Below, piece after piece: positions 1 to 7,713 of a stretch of 64,000 nt of DNA; the stretch's first letter is position 1, and every line of letters begins with the position of its first letter. The stretch is taken from the NCBI RefSeq assembly GCF_001939045.1, contig NZ_MKIM01000031.1, positions 186,001-250,000 of the forward strand. The letters run 5' to 3'. The notes beneath the pieces are model-generated. The model was not told where the DNA came from. It worked only from the letters and a program-made list of their open reading frames with translations, and did no database searches. The stretch is from Rhizobium oryziradicis. GTDB taxonomy: Bacteria > Pseudomonadota > Alphaproteobacteria > Rhizobiales > Rhizobiaceae. A program made the translations under genes and the position numbers.

Positions 1-2
1 GG

Positions 3-2804
3 CGTCAGCGAAATTCGGCAGAATTTGCAAATGAAAATGGACGCACCGGAAACGGAAGTAGATTTCGGGCGGCCCAAATCGAGCAAAAAATCCATAATAC
101 TTGTGCGGATATAAGAGAGAGATTGGAGCGTGCGCCGAGGTCTGCTCCGAATGTTTCGGGTCCACTTATATCGATTCTAACGCCGGTTTATAATGTCGAT
201 GCTCACCTTCTCAGAGAGATGGTGCAGTCAGTTTTGAGGCAAAATTACACGAATTGGCAGCTTTGTTTGGTGGATGATGCATCGACCAATACCGAACTAA
301 GAGACGTACTTGGTGAAATTGCAAGTCTCGATTCGCGTATCGATGTCGCTTTTCGTCCTGCAAATGGAGGCATATCCGCTGCCACGAATGACTGCCTAAC
401 AATGGCACGGGGGGAATATGTTGCTTTGGTTGACAATGACGACTTAATCACCTCCGACGCTCTCGCCGAAATGGTTAAGGCTATCAATGAAAATAATTTT
501 CCTGATTGGCTTTATAGTGATGAATGTAAAATTGACGTTGACAACAACGTGTCAGACCTTTTCGCGAAGCCTGACTGGTCGCCTTTGCTTCTAGTAAATT
601 ACATGTACACTGGCCATCTCACACTCTATCGGAGATCGTTGGTAAACAAGCTTGGTGGCTTCCGCTCAGAGTATGACTTTTCCCAAGACTATGACCTTGC
701 GCTTCGAATGTCTGAATGCGCGAAAAATATAGTACATGTTGAAAAATATTTGTACTGCTGGCGGATGATTCCAACCTCCGGCTCAATGGGGGGTAAGCCA
801 ACTGCTAGAATATCTAACATCGCTGCACTCAAAGATGCGGCTGATCGGCAGTCGCTGAATGGCGAAGTATCGGCACTTCCGACGGCTAACAGACTAAAAA
901 TAACGGTGTCGAATGATAAGGTATCGATAATTATACCTTCGGACAATAAAGAAAACATTCGCCAATCGATTGACTCTATAATATCGCTTTCCACATATAA
1001 AAATTATGAAATAGTAGTTGTCACAAATAGCGTTATTGTTGACGATTTAAATGTATTTTATTCAAATGAAAATCTAATTTGGAAAAGATATGACAAGCCC
1101 TTTAATTTTTCGGATAAGTGCAATGCGGGCACACAAGCGTCATCAGGCAAATATGTTATATTCTTCAATGACGATGTTCGAGTCATCACGCCGGATTGGA
1201 TAGAAGCCATACTAGAATGTTTTTCTTTCCCAAACGTGGGCGCGGTTGGGCCGAAATTGCTATACGAAGATGGCTCGATTCAACATGCAGGCATGGTCAC
1301 AGGCGTAAGACGATTTGTGGGGACTGCATTTCATACCTATCCGAGTGATACTGGTGCTCACTTTAATTTTGCACAGTGCTTGCGCGAGGTTTCGCTTATC
1401 TGCGGAGCTTTACTTGCCATACCCCGGGAAATTTTTGATAACGTGGGTGGCTATGACGCGATTAACACTCCGATAAATCATTCTGATGTGGATCTCTGCT
1501 TTAAGATTCGTGAGGCCGGCTTTACCTGCGTTTACACGCCATACGCCAGCCTTTTTCATATCGGGCATGTTTCGATTGGAGCTGAGGAACAGTTATCTTC
1601 GCAAAAAAAGATCGAAAAAAAGAAAGAAAAAATTGACACCTATCTCATTCATAGGTGGGGAAATTATATAGCTCGTGATCCTTATTTTCCGCAATCAATC
1701 CGTGACCTTACATTCATCGATTCCCAAGAGCCATTTGATTTTTACCCCCCACAACCCCAAGCCTCTGGTGACCGCGACGTCTTGATCATTTCACATGATC
1801 TGAGCGGGAGTGGCGCACCCAAGCTAGTCTATGATTTGGCCATTATGTTACGCCGCTCTGGCTGCAGAGTGGTCGTTGCATCCCCTGCGGACGGCCATTA
1901 TCGCCATCATTTGAGTAACGAAGGTTTTGCGGTTATAGTCGACCCATTGATAGCAATCGCGCACGAAGCATCGATGGTTGTTTTGGGAGGGTTTGATGTC
2001 GTTATTGCGAATACTATCGTTTGCTGGAAAGCGGCTTCCGAGTTAAGTAAAAGCGCTGACGTCTATTTATATGCTCATGAGACCGAGCTGGTGAGGCACT
2101 TTGTGTCTCACAACGAAGAATTCGTTAAAGCTCTTTCTGGAATTAAAGGTGTTTGGTGCGGCAGTGAGCAATCGGCCAGGTATTTGCGCGAAGCCGGAAT
2201 TGTGCCCGAGATTATAGAATACGGCGTGGATGATTTGGCTATAATGCCTAGATCGCCAAGGATATCTATATGTTTGTTTGGATCAATTGAGCCCCGTAAA
2301 GCGCAAGATCTGGCAGTACTAGGATTTGCAGAAATTGCAGACGATATTAGAGATAAAGCTAAACTTGATATTTATGGAAGAACGCTTGATAAAAATTACA
2401 AGTCGGAAATAGATCGAATCGTAACATCATTCGATAATGTTCGCTTACATGGAGAACTCGACTATAAAGGCTATCTCGAAGAGCTTGAGCGATGCGATAT
2501 CGTCTTAGTTTGCTCCAGAGATGATACGCTTCCTTTGGTTTCCCTTGACGCACTTGCGTTGGGCAAGCCGTTGGTCTGCAGCCGCACGACTGGAACGTCT
2601 ACCTACTTGGTGCATAAGGAGTCTGGGATTGTTCTTGAAGAAAACAGCCCACATGAAATCGGACAGGCCCTCCAGTCACTGATTGATAGTAGCGACCTTC
2701 GTGAGGAGATCGGCCGTGGCGGTAGATTGGTGTTTGAAAAACATTTTACTCGGTCTGCCTTCTCGCGAAGATTGTCAGAGCAATTGCAATTCTCGGTCAA
2801 TTAA
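3..2804 (+). CDS. Multi-domain glycosyltransferase (GT2-GT2-GT4 like), 5' end cut by window
   Basis: Large cytoplasmic glycosyltransferase, probably for surface polysaccharide. Counting from a TTG at 123, an N-terminal GT2 domain (about residues 15-230) has ISILTPVYN and the metal-binding LVDNDD. A second GT2 domain (about 270-530) has VSIIIPSDN and FFNDDVRV. A C-terminal GT4-like domain (about 560-893) has SGSGAPKLVYD, LFGSIEPRKAQ and a donor-site stretch ending in SLDALALGKPLVCS. The frame has no stop back to base 3, so TTG 123 is probably internal and the real start lies upstream; 933 codons are visible. The gene is clearly richer in A+T than the core genes to its right, and an IS remnant follows it, which suggests transfer. 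Acceptor and donor sugars cannot be told. Confidence 0.85.
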   Translation, partial: RQRNSAEFANENGRTGNGSRFRAAQIEQKIHNTCADIRERLERAPRSAPNVSGPLISILTPVYNVDAHLLREMVQSVLRQNYTNWQLCLVDDASTNTELRDVLGEIASLDSRIDVAFRPANGGISAATNDCLTMARGEYVALVDNDDLITSDALAEMVKAINENNFPDWLYSDECKIDVDNNVSDLFAKPDWSPLLLVNYMYTGHLTLYRRSLVNKLGGFRSEYDFSQDYDLALRMSECAKNIVHVEKYLYCWRMIPTSGSMGGKPTARISNIAALKDAADRQSLNGEVSALPTANRLKITVSNDKVSIIIPSDNKENIRQSIDSIISLSTYKNYEIVVVTNSVIVDDLNVFYSNENLIWKRYDKPFNFSDKCNAGTQASSGKYVIFFNDDVRVITPDWIEAILECFSFPNVGAVGPKLLYEDGSIQHAGMVTGVRRFVGTAFHTYPSDTGAHFNFAQCLREVSLICGALLAIPREIFDNVGGYDAINTPINHSDVDLCFKIREAGFTCVYTPYASLFHIGHVSIGAEEQLSSQKKIEKKKEKIDTYLIHRWGNYIARDPYFPQSIRDLTFIDSQEPFDFYPPQPQASGDRDVLIISHDLSGSGAPKLVYDLAIMLRRSGCRVVVASPADGHYRHHLSNEGFAVIVDPLIAIAHEASMVVLGGFDVVIANTIVCWKAASELSKSADVYLYAHETELVRHFVSHNEEFVKALSGIKGVWCGSEQSARYLREAGIVPEIIEYGVDDLAIMPRSPRISICLFGSIEPRKAQDLAVLGFAEIADDIRDKAKLDIYGRTLDKNYKSEIDRIVTSFDNVRLHGELDYKGYLEELERCDIVLVCSRDDTLPLVSLDALALGKPLVCSRTTGTSTYLVHKESGIVLEENSPHEIGQALQSLIDSSDLREEIGRGGRLVFEKHFTRSAFSRRLSEQLQFSVN

Positions 2805-2885
2805 GTAGGTCTGTGATTGCGCTCGAGTTCACCGTACATATGTGGACGGCCCACTCTTGCCATTGTGAAATTTTGTTGTGATCAG

Positions 2886-3165
2886 AATGCCTACGCGCAT
2901 CAGATGAGAAATCGTCGGTAGAGAGGCATAAAGAGAATCATCAAGAGCGCGGAGCGTGTGGCGCGGCAAAACGCAACGATCACCGCTTCGGCCTCCGGTG
3001 ACAGCACTGTCGAGTGTGCTGCTTTTGGGGCGGTGGGCAGATCAGCCACAGACGTTCTTCTCCCAGTTGGCAACAGTCCTCTGATCAATCCCTTAGCGCA
3101 TTGAGAGCATTCGCAGACTCGTTTGACTGTTTTACATTGCTTGGCCGATTGACCTTGCCTTCAAA
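2886..3165 (-). pseudogene. Decayed IS481-type transposase N-terminus
   Basis: Read on the minus strand, three frames together give the start of an IS481-family transposase: QSNESANALNALR, then GIDQRTVANWEK, then RTSVADLPTAPKAAHSTVL with SPEAEAVIVAF, then HTLRALDDSLYASLPTISHL. These match the known N-terminal pattern (SQESLRALAKRYGINQKTV, then SVSDLPTGPKE, then LLPLDDCLYALQ) in order. At least three frame changes separate the pieces, and the catalytic DDE domain is absent, so it is a dead fragment. It fills most of the 560-bp gap between the glycosyltransferase and the Trm112-like gene; nothing else coding is seen there. Confidence 0.7.
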
Positions 3166-3305
3166 GGAAAAATAATGCGCCATTAAAGTGTATATTCAGA
3201 CAGATAGACGATGCGTGATTGCTTTTGTTTCTATCTTGCCGCGTGCAAATCTGGCGCTAAACGGTGAGTCATGTGTCGACCGTAGCCTGCCCCTCGGCAA
3301 ACAGT

Positions 3306-3337
3306 TTGAGACACATGCCAATTGAGACACATGCCAA
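3306..3337. repeat. Two perfect 16-bp tandem copies
   Basis: The 16-mer TTGAGACACATGCCAA occurs at 3306-3321 and again at 3322-3337 without a spacer. It lies between the IS remnant and the Trm112-like gene and may be a leftover of an element end or replication slippage. No function is evident. Confidence 0.8.
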
Positions 3338-3364
3338 GTCCTGCCTTCAATATGAGGCTTGGGT

Positions 3365-3553
3365 TCAATCCAGAATTTTCCGGGCTTCCGAATCCAGCAT
3401 GATCGGAATGCCGTCGCGAATCGGATAGGCGAGTTTAGCCCTCTCTGACACCAGTTCGTTGCGCTCGCGGTCGAGTGTCAGCCGTCCGTTTGTCAGCGGG
3501 CACACCAGCAATTCCAGCATTTTCGGATCAACGCCATTGACGCGACGCTCCAT
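3365..3553 (-). CDS. Trm112 family protein
   Basis: 62-residue protein of the Trm112/YcaR family: LELLVCPLTNGRLTL at the N-terminus and YPIRDGIPIML near the C-terminus. In eukaryotes and archaea Trm112 is an activating partner of methyltransferases; the bacterial short forms have no settled role. Only one cysteine of the usual zinc-knuckle set remains. The start has the Shine-Dalgarno AGAGG. It follows the Lon-N domain gene by 15 nt on the same strand, so the two are probably co-transcribed. Confidence 0.85.
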   Translation of the reverse strand: MERRVNGVDPKMLELLVCPLTNGRLTLDRERNELVSERAKLAYPIRDGIPIMLDSEARKILD

Positions 3554-3568
3554 AGGGGCACCTCTTGT

Positions 3569-4243
3569 TTATTGCAGGATCGTATCCGCATCACCGTAAT
3601 CGCGGGCCAAATAAATCTCGGTGATCGCGATCAAGGTTTCGGCGCGAGTTTTCAAATCGGGTGCCTCCAGCAAGGCTTGTTTTTCTGCCGGTCCAAAAGG
3701 AGACATCATCGAGAGAGAATTGACCAGCGTGAGATTGCTTGCCCGCTGCACGCTTTCCCAATCGGCCTCGAGCCTGTTGGCTTCCAGATAGGCTCGAAAC
3801 ACGGCCAGAAGACGCTGACGATCAACCGTGCTTTCCTCGTCTTTTGCGGTCAGATCGCTCATAAAGGGCGAGATATGGGCGCAGCGGAACGGATGGGAGG
3901 ATTTGATCTCCTCCATGACCCGAAAGCGGCATACGCCGCTGAGCGAGACGATATAGCGCCCGTCGCCGGTCTCGGAAAACGAGGTGATGCGGCCAATGCA
4001 GCCAACGCGCGCCAAGGCCGGCATACCCGGCGAGATCTCAAAGGGTTCGTTCAAGGACACTTGCACCATGCCGATCAATCGATTGGTGCGCAGCGCGTGA
4101 TCAAACATTTCCAGATAGCGTGGCTCAAAAATATTCAAGGGAAGCTGACCGCCGGGCAGAAGCAAGCCGCCCGTCAGAGGAAAGACCGGCAGGGTTTCCG
4201 GCAGATCTTCCGCTGTCAGATATCGTGCGTTGCCAACGTGCAT
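3569..4243 (-). CDS. Lon N-terminal (LON-N/PUA-like) domain protein
   Basis: 224-residue stand-alone homologue of the substrate-binding N-terminal domain of Lon protease: LPVFPLTGGLLLPGGQLPLNIFEPRYLEMF at residues 15-45 is the family hallmark. There is no AAA+ or Ser-Lys protease domain, so it is not a protease; members are thought to bind protein. A strong Shine-Dalgarno GAGGAGG precedes the ATG. It lies between the thioredoxin/TPR gene and the Trm112-like gene on the same strand, which suggests a small protein-quality-control cluster. Confidence 0.9.
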   Translation of the reverse strand: MHVGNARYLTAEDLPETLPVFPLTGGLLLPGGQLPLNIFEPRYLEMFDHALRTNRLIGMVQVSLNEPFEISPGMPALARVGCIGRITSFSETGDGRYIVSLSGVCRFRVMEEIKSSHPFRCAHISPFMSDLTAKDEESTVDRQRLLAVFRAYLEANRLEADWESVQRASNLTLVNSLSMMSPFGPAEKQALLEAPDLKTRAETLIAITEIYLARDYGDADTILQ

Positions 4244-4293
4244 TCTTGACCTCCTCTAAGGGTGATTGAGGACATCTTCACCCTCATGACTGC

Positions 4294-4395
4294 CAGCATC
4301 TTTCAGGTTCAATTTGACCCTCAAAGACCTTGGCTTGTTTTGTCGTCGTTTGTCGTTCGAGAAAACCGTATTCCGCTTTTCTCCGACACACTCTA
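4294..4395 (-). repeat. RIME-like intergenic palindromic element, copy B3
   Basis: Divergent minus-strand relative of the elements at 16783-16886 and 33196-33300. It keeps the first palindrome (GGAGAAAAGCGGAATACGG followed by TTTTCTC) and the second half-element (TCAAATTGAACCTGA). It occupies about a third of the 302-bp gap between the Lon-N and thioredoxin genes; nothing else is visible in that gap. Confidence 0.6.
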
Positions 4396-4545
4396 ATGTG
4401 GCGCTAGTCTTTCAAATCTCAAGAGCGTGAAAGTTCATTGACACGCCCTGTAGGAGAGTGACCTCTGAAGCACGCCACCCTTTCGTTGAAAGGATGGCTT
4501 TATCGCCATTTCTATCTTTGCGTGTTTCTTGATGCAAACCCGCAA

Positions 4546-5526
4546 TCAAGAAAACAGAACAGCAGACAGCTTGCGCCGCGCCTGAATTGTGGCGGGATCT
4601 TTCGGTCCCCACACATCAAACAATTCCACCAACTGGCGGCGCGCACCATCGTCATCAAAGGTGCGATCTTTCTTCATGATCAGCAGAAGATGATCGGCAG
4701 CCTCATCGCGCTTGCCTTCAACATTGCGAATCTTGGCCAGCTTCAAGCGGGCTTCATGGTCATCCGGGTTCAGCGACAACACATGTTCCAGTGCAACCGG
4801 ATCACCCAGCTTGCGCGCCTCTTCAATCTGCTCAAGCTTTTTGACAACCGTTTGGATTTCAGGTGCGGCACTCATCGCTTCCGGCAGGCCATCGACAATC
4901 TGGCGTACGCGCTCGTGCTGATTAAGCGCGAGCATGCAATCGGCAATGCCGGCCACAGCCTTTGGATTTTCAGCATCTGCCTGCATGACGGCGGCATAGA
5001 GTTGGGCTGCGCCATCAAAGTCACCTTGCTCGAACAGCCCTTTGGCCTCTTCCAGCACAGCTTCAATTTCGGCGGCCTGGTCGCCACCTGCATCGGGTCC
5101 TGCCAGCTTGTCGACAAAGGCTCGCACCTGACTTTCTGGCAAGGCCCCCATGAAGCCATCGGCTGGGCGGCCATCAATGAAGGCAACAACGGCGGGAATG
5201 GACTGGATACCAAGCTGACCTGCAACGGCCGGGTGATCATCAATGTTCATCTTGACCAGCTTGACCTTGCCGCCAGCTTCATTGATCACTTTTTCAATCA
5301 CGGGCGTGAGTTGGCGGCAGGGACCGCACCAGGGTGCCCAGAAATCCACCAGAACCGGCTGGTTGCGCGATTCTTCCAACACATCCTTGGCAAAGCCCTG
5401 GGTGGTGGTGTCCTTGATCAGGCTGCCGGACGCGGCTGTTGGTGCAGGCGTGCTGCCACCAAACTGCGCCTGTGCCGTCATCTGGCTGCCATAAGAGCTG
5501 CCGTAAGGATTTCCTGTCTTGCTCAT
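4546..5526 (-). CDS. Thioredoxin/TPR co-chaperone (YbbN/CnoX-like)
   Basis: 326-residue protein: a flexible Gly/Ala/Thr-rich N-terminus, a thioredoxin domain at about residues 38-145 with the redox motif WAPWCGPC (Cys67, Cys70), then a helical TPR-like C-terminal half. This is the layout of YbbN/CnoX, which holds unfolded or oxidised proteins for the chaperones. Unlike E. coli YbbN, the CXXC is intact, so it may be redox active. The start at 5526 (MSKTGNPYG) has GGGAGA upstream; a longer frame begins 33 nt earlier but lacks such a site. Confidence 0.9.
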   Translation of the reverse strand: MSKTGNPYGSSYGSQMTAQAQFGGSTPAPTAASGSLIKDTTTQGFAKDVLEESRNQPVLVDFWAPWCGPCRQLTPVIEKVINEAGGKVKLVKMNIDDHPAVAGQLGIQSIPAVVAFIDGRPADGFMGALPESQVRAFVDKLAGPDAGGDQAAEIEAVLEEAKGLFEQGDFDGAAQLYAAVMQADAENPKAVAGIADCMLALNQHERVRQIVDGLPEAMSAAPEIQTVVKKLEQIEEARKLGDPVALEHVLSLNPDDHEARLKLAKIRNVEGKRDEAADHLLLIMKKDRTFDDDGARRQLVELFDVWGPKDPATIQARRKLSAVLFS

Positions 5527-5586
5527 CGCCGTCTCCCGCCATTCCTGCGTCGGCCCCAACGGGCCATGTGGTGTATAAATCGTATG

Positions 5587-6108
5587 TCAGGCCGTGACTT
5601 TCAAGGCAACTGGCAAGATAAGCGGCTTATGTCCTGTGGCTTCAAGGAAGCGAACAAGCTCATCGCGGCCAATGGATGTGGTGGCATCATTGGAAAGGGG
5701 GTGACAATTGATAATGTCTTCCTCCATCAAGGTTTCGTCCAGCACAAAGGTCACGTTGTGGCCGACATCATTGATGGCCCCAAAGGCTGTGACGGAGCCC
5801 GGTATCACGCCAAGATATTCCATCAGTTTTTCCGGCTTGCCAAACGAGACCTTGCTGGCGGCTCCAATGATGGTGTGCACGGTTTTGAGATCCACCGAGG
5901 CATGTTCCTCCACCGTCAGCAAAAAGAACTGGTCTTTTCTATCCTTCACAAACAGGTTCTTGGTGTGCCCACCGGGAATTTCATCGCGCAGCGAACTCGA
6001 TTCTGCCACGGTGAAAACCGGCGGATGGCTCTTGGTGCTGTGCGCAATCCCAAGGCTGTCGAGATATTGGTAAAGATCCTCAGGGGTTTTGGGTGTGATG
6101 TCGGTCAT
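5587..6108 (-). CDS. YbaK/ProX-type aminoacyl-tRNA deacylase
   Basis: 173-residue free-standing editing domain of the YbaK/ProX (PrdX) family. The motifs TVAESSSLRDEIPGGHTKNLF, LKTVHTIIGAASKVSFG and GVIPGSVTAFGAIND are typical of proteins that hydrolyse Ala-tRNA(Pro) made in error by prolyl-tRNA synthetase. AGGATT sits before the ATG. It lies 60 nt upstream of the thioredoxin gene on the same strand. Confidence 0.88.
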   Translation of the reverse strand: MTDITPKTPEDLYQYLDSLGIAHSTKSHPPVFTVAESSSLRDEIPGGHTKNLFVKDRKDQFFLLTVEEHASVDLKTVHTIIGAASKVSFGKPEKLMEYLGVIPGSVTAFGAINDVGHNVTFVLDETLMEEDIINCHPLSNDATTSIGRDELVRFLEATGHKPLILPVALKVTA

Positions 6109-6143
6109 GGGAATCCTGCGTGAAGAAGAGCGTGTGCCGCTTT

Positions 6144-6246
6144 TAGAGCATCGGCTGAAAAGTGGGAACCGGTTTTCAGAGAAACCCGATGCGGAAACAA
6201 AAACTTAGAGCATCGCGCCGATTCTGATTTTCGGCACGATGCTCTA
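6144..6246. repeat. RIME-like intergenic palindromic element, copy A1
   Basis: 103-bp element bounded by the inverted ends TAGAGCATCG and CGATGCTCTA and made of two palindromes (CTGAAAAGTGGGAACCGG then TTTTCAG; AGAGCATCG...CGATGCTCT). A near copy is at 31421-31519. Size, two-palindrome build and ends match rhizobial RIME-type elements. It lies upstream of the ProX-type gene. Confidence 0.8.
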
Positions 6247-6376
6247 AGCAACTATGGGGCAGGGTTCTACGCCTGATCAAAGCCTGTCGCAATTCAAAAT
6301 AATCTTAAATTTCGTTTTAAAGACAATGGCTTCTATGAATGTCGGTGAAATTCGCGCCAATTGCTTCATTTCCCTG

Positions 6377-6405
6377 TTGCATTCCAAAAAACTTTGGGCG
6401 ATATA
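6377..6405 (+). promoter_or_regulatory. Putative sigma-70 promoter of first tRNA-Gly gene
   Basis: TTGCAT at 6377-6382 and GATATA at 6400-6405 with a 17-nt spacer, about 65 nt before the tRNA. The same arrangement recurs before every other copy. Confidence 0.5.
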
Positions 6406-6470
6406 GCACCCGTCGCCGCACAACAGCGACCCACGGTTCAGCGAACTACCCCGGACCGGTGGATATATGA

Positions 6471-6545
6471 GCGGGTGTAGCTCAGGGGTAGAGCACAACC
6501 TTGCCAAGGTTGGGGTCGAGCGTTCGAATCGCTTCACCCGCTCCA
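6471..6545 (+). tRNA. tRNA-Gly(GCC), copy 1
   Basis: 75-nt cloverleaf including an encoded CCA. The acceptor stem is GCGGGTG/CACCCGC with discriminator T, the D-arm GCTCAGGGGTAGAGC, the anticodon loop TTGCCAA (anticodon GCC, decodes GGC and GGU) and the T-loop TTCGAAT. Its upstream region differs slightly from those of the other three copies, so this is the likely founder of the array. Confidence 0.97.
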
Positions 6546-6671
6546 TTTCTCTCCGATATTGAAAATAGTCGCCCTTCGGGCAAGAGAATTTGCGCTGATC
6601 TGCGTCGATTTCCGCGCTGTATTTCACGCTCAAAAAATCAAAACCAAATGCAGATTGTTGTCATTTTTCTA

Positions 6672-6700
6672 TTGCATTTCAAAAAACTTTGCGCCATATA
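6672..6700 (+). promoter_or_regulatory. Putative promoter of tRNA-Gly copy 2
   Basis: TTGCAT at 6672-6677, CATATA at 6695-6700, 17-nt spacer. It is identical in units 3 and 4 (6967-6995 and 7262-7290). By its position it should give each tRNA an independent transcript. Confidence 0.5.
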
Positions 6701-6765
6701 GCACCCGTCGCCGCAAGTCAGCGACCCACGGTTCAGCGAACTACCCCGGACCGGTGGATATATGA

Positions 6766-6840
6766 GCGGGTGTAGCTCAGGGGTAGAGCACAACCTTGCC
6801 AAGGTTGGGGTCGAGCGTTCGAATCGCTTCACCCGCTCCA
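6766..6840 (+). tRNA. tRNA-Gly(GCC), copy 2
   Basis: Sequence identical to the gene at 6471-6545, with anticodon GCC and encoded CCA. It is the 3' end of the first 295-bp tandem unit. Confidence 0.97.
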
Positions 6841-6966
6841 TTTCTCTCCGATATTGAAAATAGTCGCCCTTCGGGCAAGAGAATTTGCGCTGATCTGCGT
6901 CGATTTCCGCGCTGTATTTCACGCTCAAAAAATCAAAACCAAATGCAGATTGTTGTCATTTTTCTA

Positions 6967-6995
6967 TTGCATTTCAAAAAACTTTGCGCCATATA
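6967..6995 (+). promoter_or_regulatory. Putative promoter of tRNA-Gly copy 3
   Basis: Same TTGCAT-N17-CATATA arrangement as in the preceding unit, offset by exactly 295 bp. Confidence 0.5.
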
Positions 6996-7060
6996 GCACC
7001 CGTCGCCGCAAGTCAGCGACCCACGGTTCAGCGAACTACCCCGGACCGGTGGATATATGA

Positions 7061-7135
7061 GCGGGTGTAGCTCAGGGGTAGAGCACAACCTTGCCAAGGT
7101 TGGGGTCGAGCGTTCGAATCGCTTCACCCGCTCCA
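7061..7135 (+). tRNA. tRNA-Gly(GCC), copy 3
   Basis: Sequence identical to the other copies, with anticodon GCC and encoded CCA. It closes the second 295-bp unit. Confidence 0.97.
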
Positions 7136-7261
7136 TTTCTCTCCGATATTGAAAATAGTCGCCCTTCGGGCAAGAGAATTTGCGCTGATCTGCGTCGATT
7201 TCCGCGCTGTATTTCACGCTCAAAAAATCAAAACCAAATGCAGATTGTTGTCATTTTTCTA

Positions 7262-7290
7262 TTGCATTTCAAAAAACTTTGCGCCATATA
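7262..7290 (+). promoter_or_regulatory. Putative promoter of tRNA-Gly copy 4
   Basis: Same TTGCAT-N17-CATATA arrangement, third repeat. Confidence 0.5.
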
Positions 7291-7355
7291 GCACCCGTCG
7301 CCGCAAGTCAGCGACCCACGGTTCAGCGAACTACCCCGGACCGGTGGATATATGA

Positions 7356-7430
7356 GCGGGTGTAGCTCAGGGGTAGAGCACAACCTTGCCAAGGTTGGGG
7401 TCGAGCGTTCGAATCGCTTCACCCGCTCCA
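7356..7430 (+). tRNA. tRNA-Gly(GCC), copy 4
   Basis: Sequence identical to the other copies. The array ends here; the next bases (TTTTTCC) begin unrelated sequence, and the short T-run may help termination. Confidence 0.97.
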
Positions 7431-7713
7431 TTTTTCCAACTCATAATTGAGTGCATATGAAAGCCGACACGGCTTTCCTGATCCGTAGCGCACAGCGTTG
7501 CTGTGGGTCTGGCGTTGCCGCAAGTTGGCCTCTGCCTCCAGCGTCATTCTTTGCATTGAACGCTCTTTGCGGGGTGGACATGATTTTTGACTTTCGGACC
7601 GAAAGCGGGTCTCACTGTTCAAGGCGCAATGAAAAACCCCATCCCGGCAAGGGGAAGGGTCTTTCTTTTTGCGTCGTGTGCTATGCCCGCTTTTCGGACC
7701 AAAGCTGTCGATT

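Larger units (their letters stand above)
6546..7430 (+). repeat. Three tandem 295-bp units, each with one tRNA-Gly(GCC)
   Basis: Units 6546-6840, 6841-7135 and 7136-7430 appear identical base for base by eye. Each holds a 220-bp leader with its own promoter and, at its end, a complete tRNA-Gly gene with CCA. A small hairpin GCCCTTCGGGC lies early in each unit. The block looks like a recent tandem duplication of a tRNA transcription unit. Confidence 0.9.

Noticed and set aside
2900..3088. 62-codon minus-strand frame as a real gene
   Set aside because: It is one frame of the decayed IS481-type transposase; continuity with adjacent frames shows it is a fragment.
4486..6123. 545-codon plus-strand open frame opposite the thioredoxin and ProX-type genes
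   Set aside because: It is a mirror frame of two well-recognised minus-strand genes and shows no family motif.
6501..7355. Repeated small open frames of about 66-118 codons on both strands across the tRNA array
   Set aside because: They run through the tRNA genes, recur only because the 295-bp unit repeats, and have no ribosome-binding sites or known relatives.
6546..7430. Tandem repeats as a CRISPR array
   Set aside because: The unit is 295 bp with a whole tRNA gene and no variable spacers.
7598..7700. Inverted relation between ACCGAAAGCGGG and CCCGCTTTTCGGACC after the tRNA array
   Set aside because: Pairing is interrupted and the loop is about 75 nt; no gene or clear terminator can be defined.
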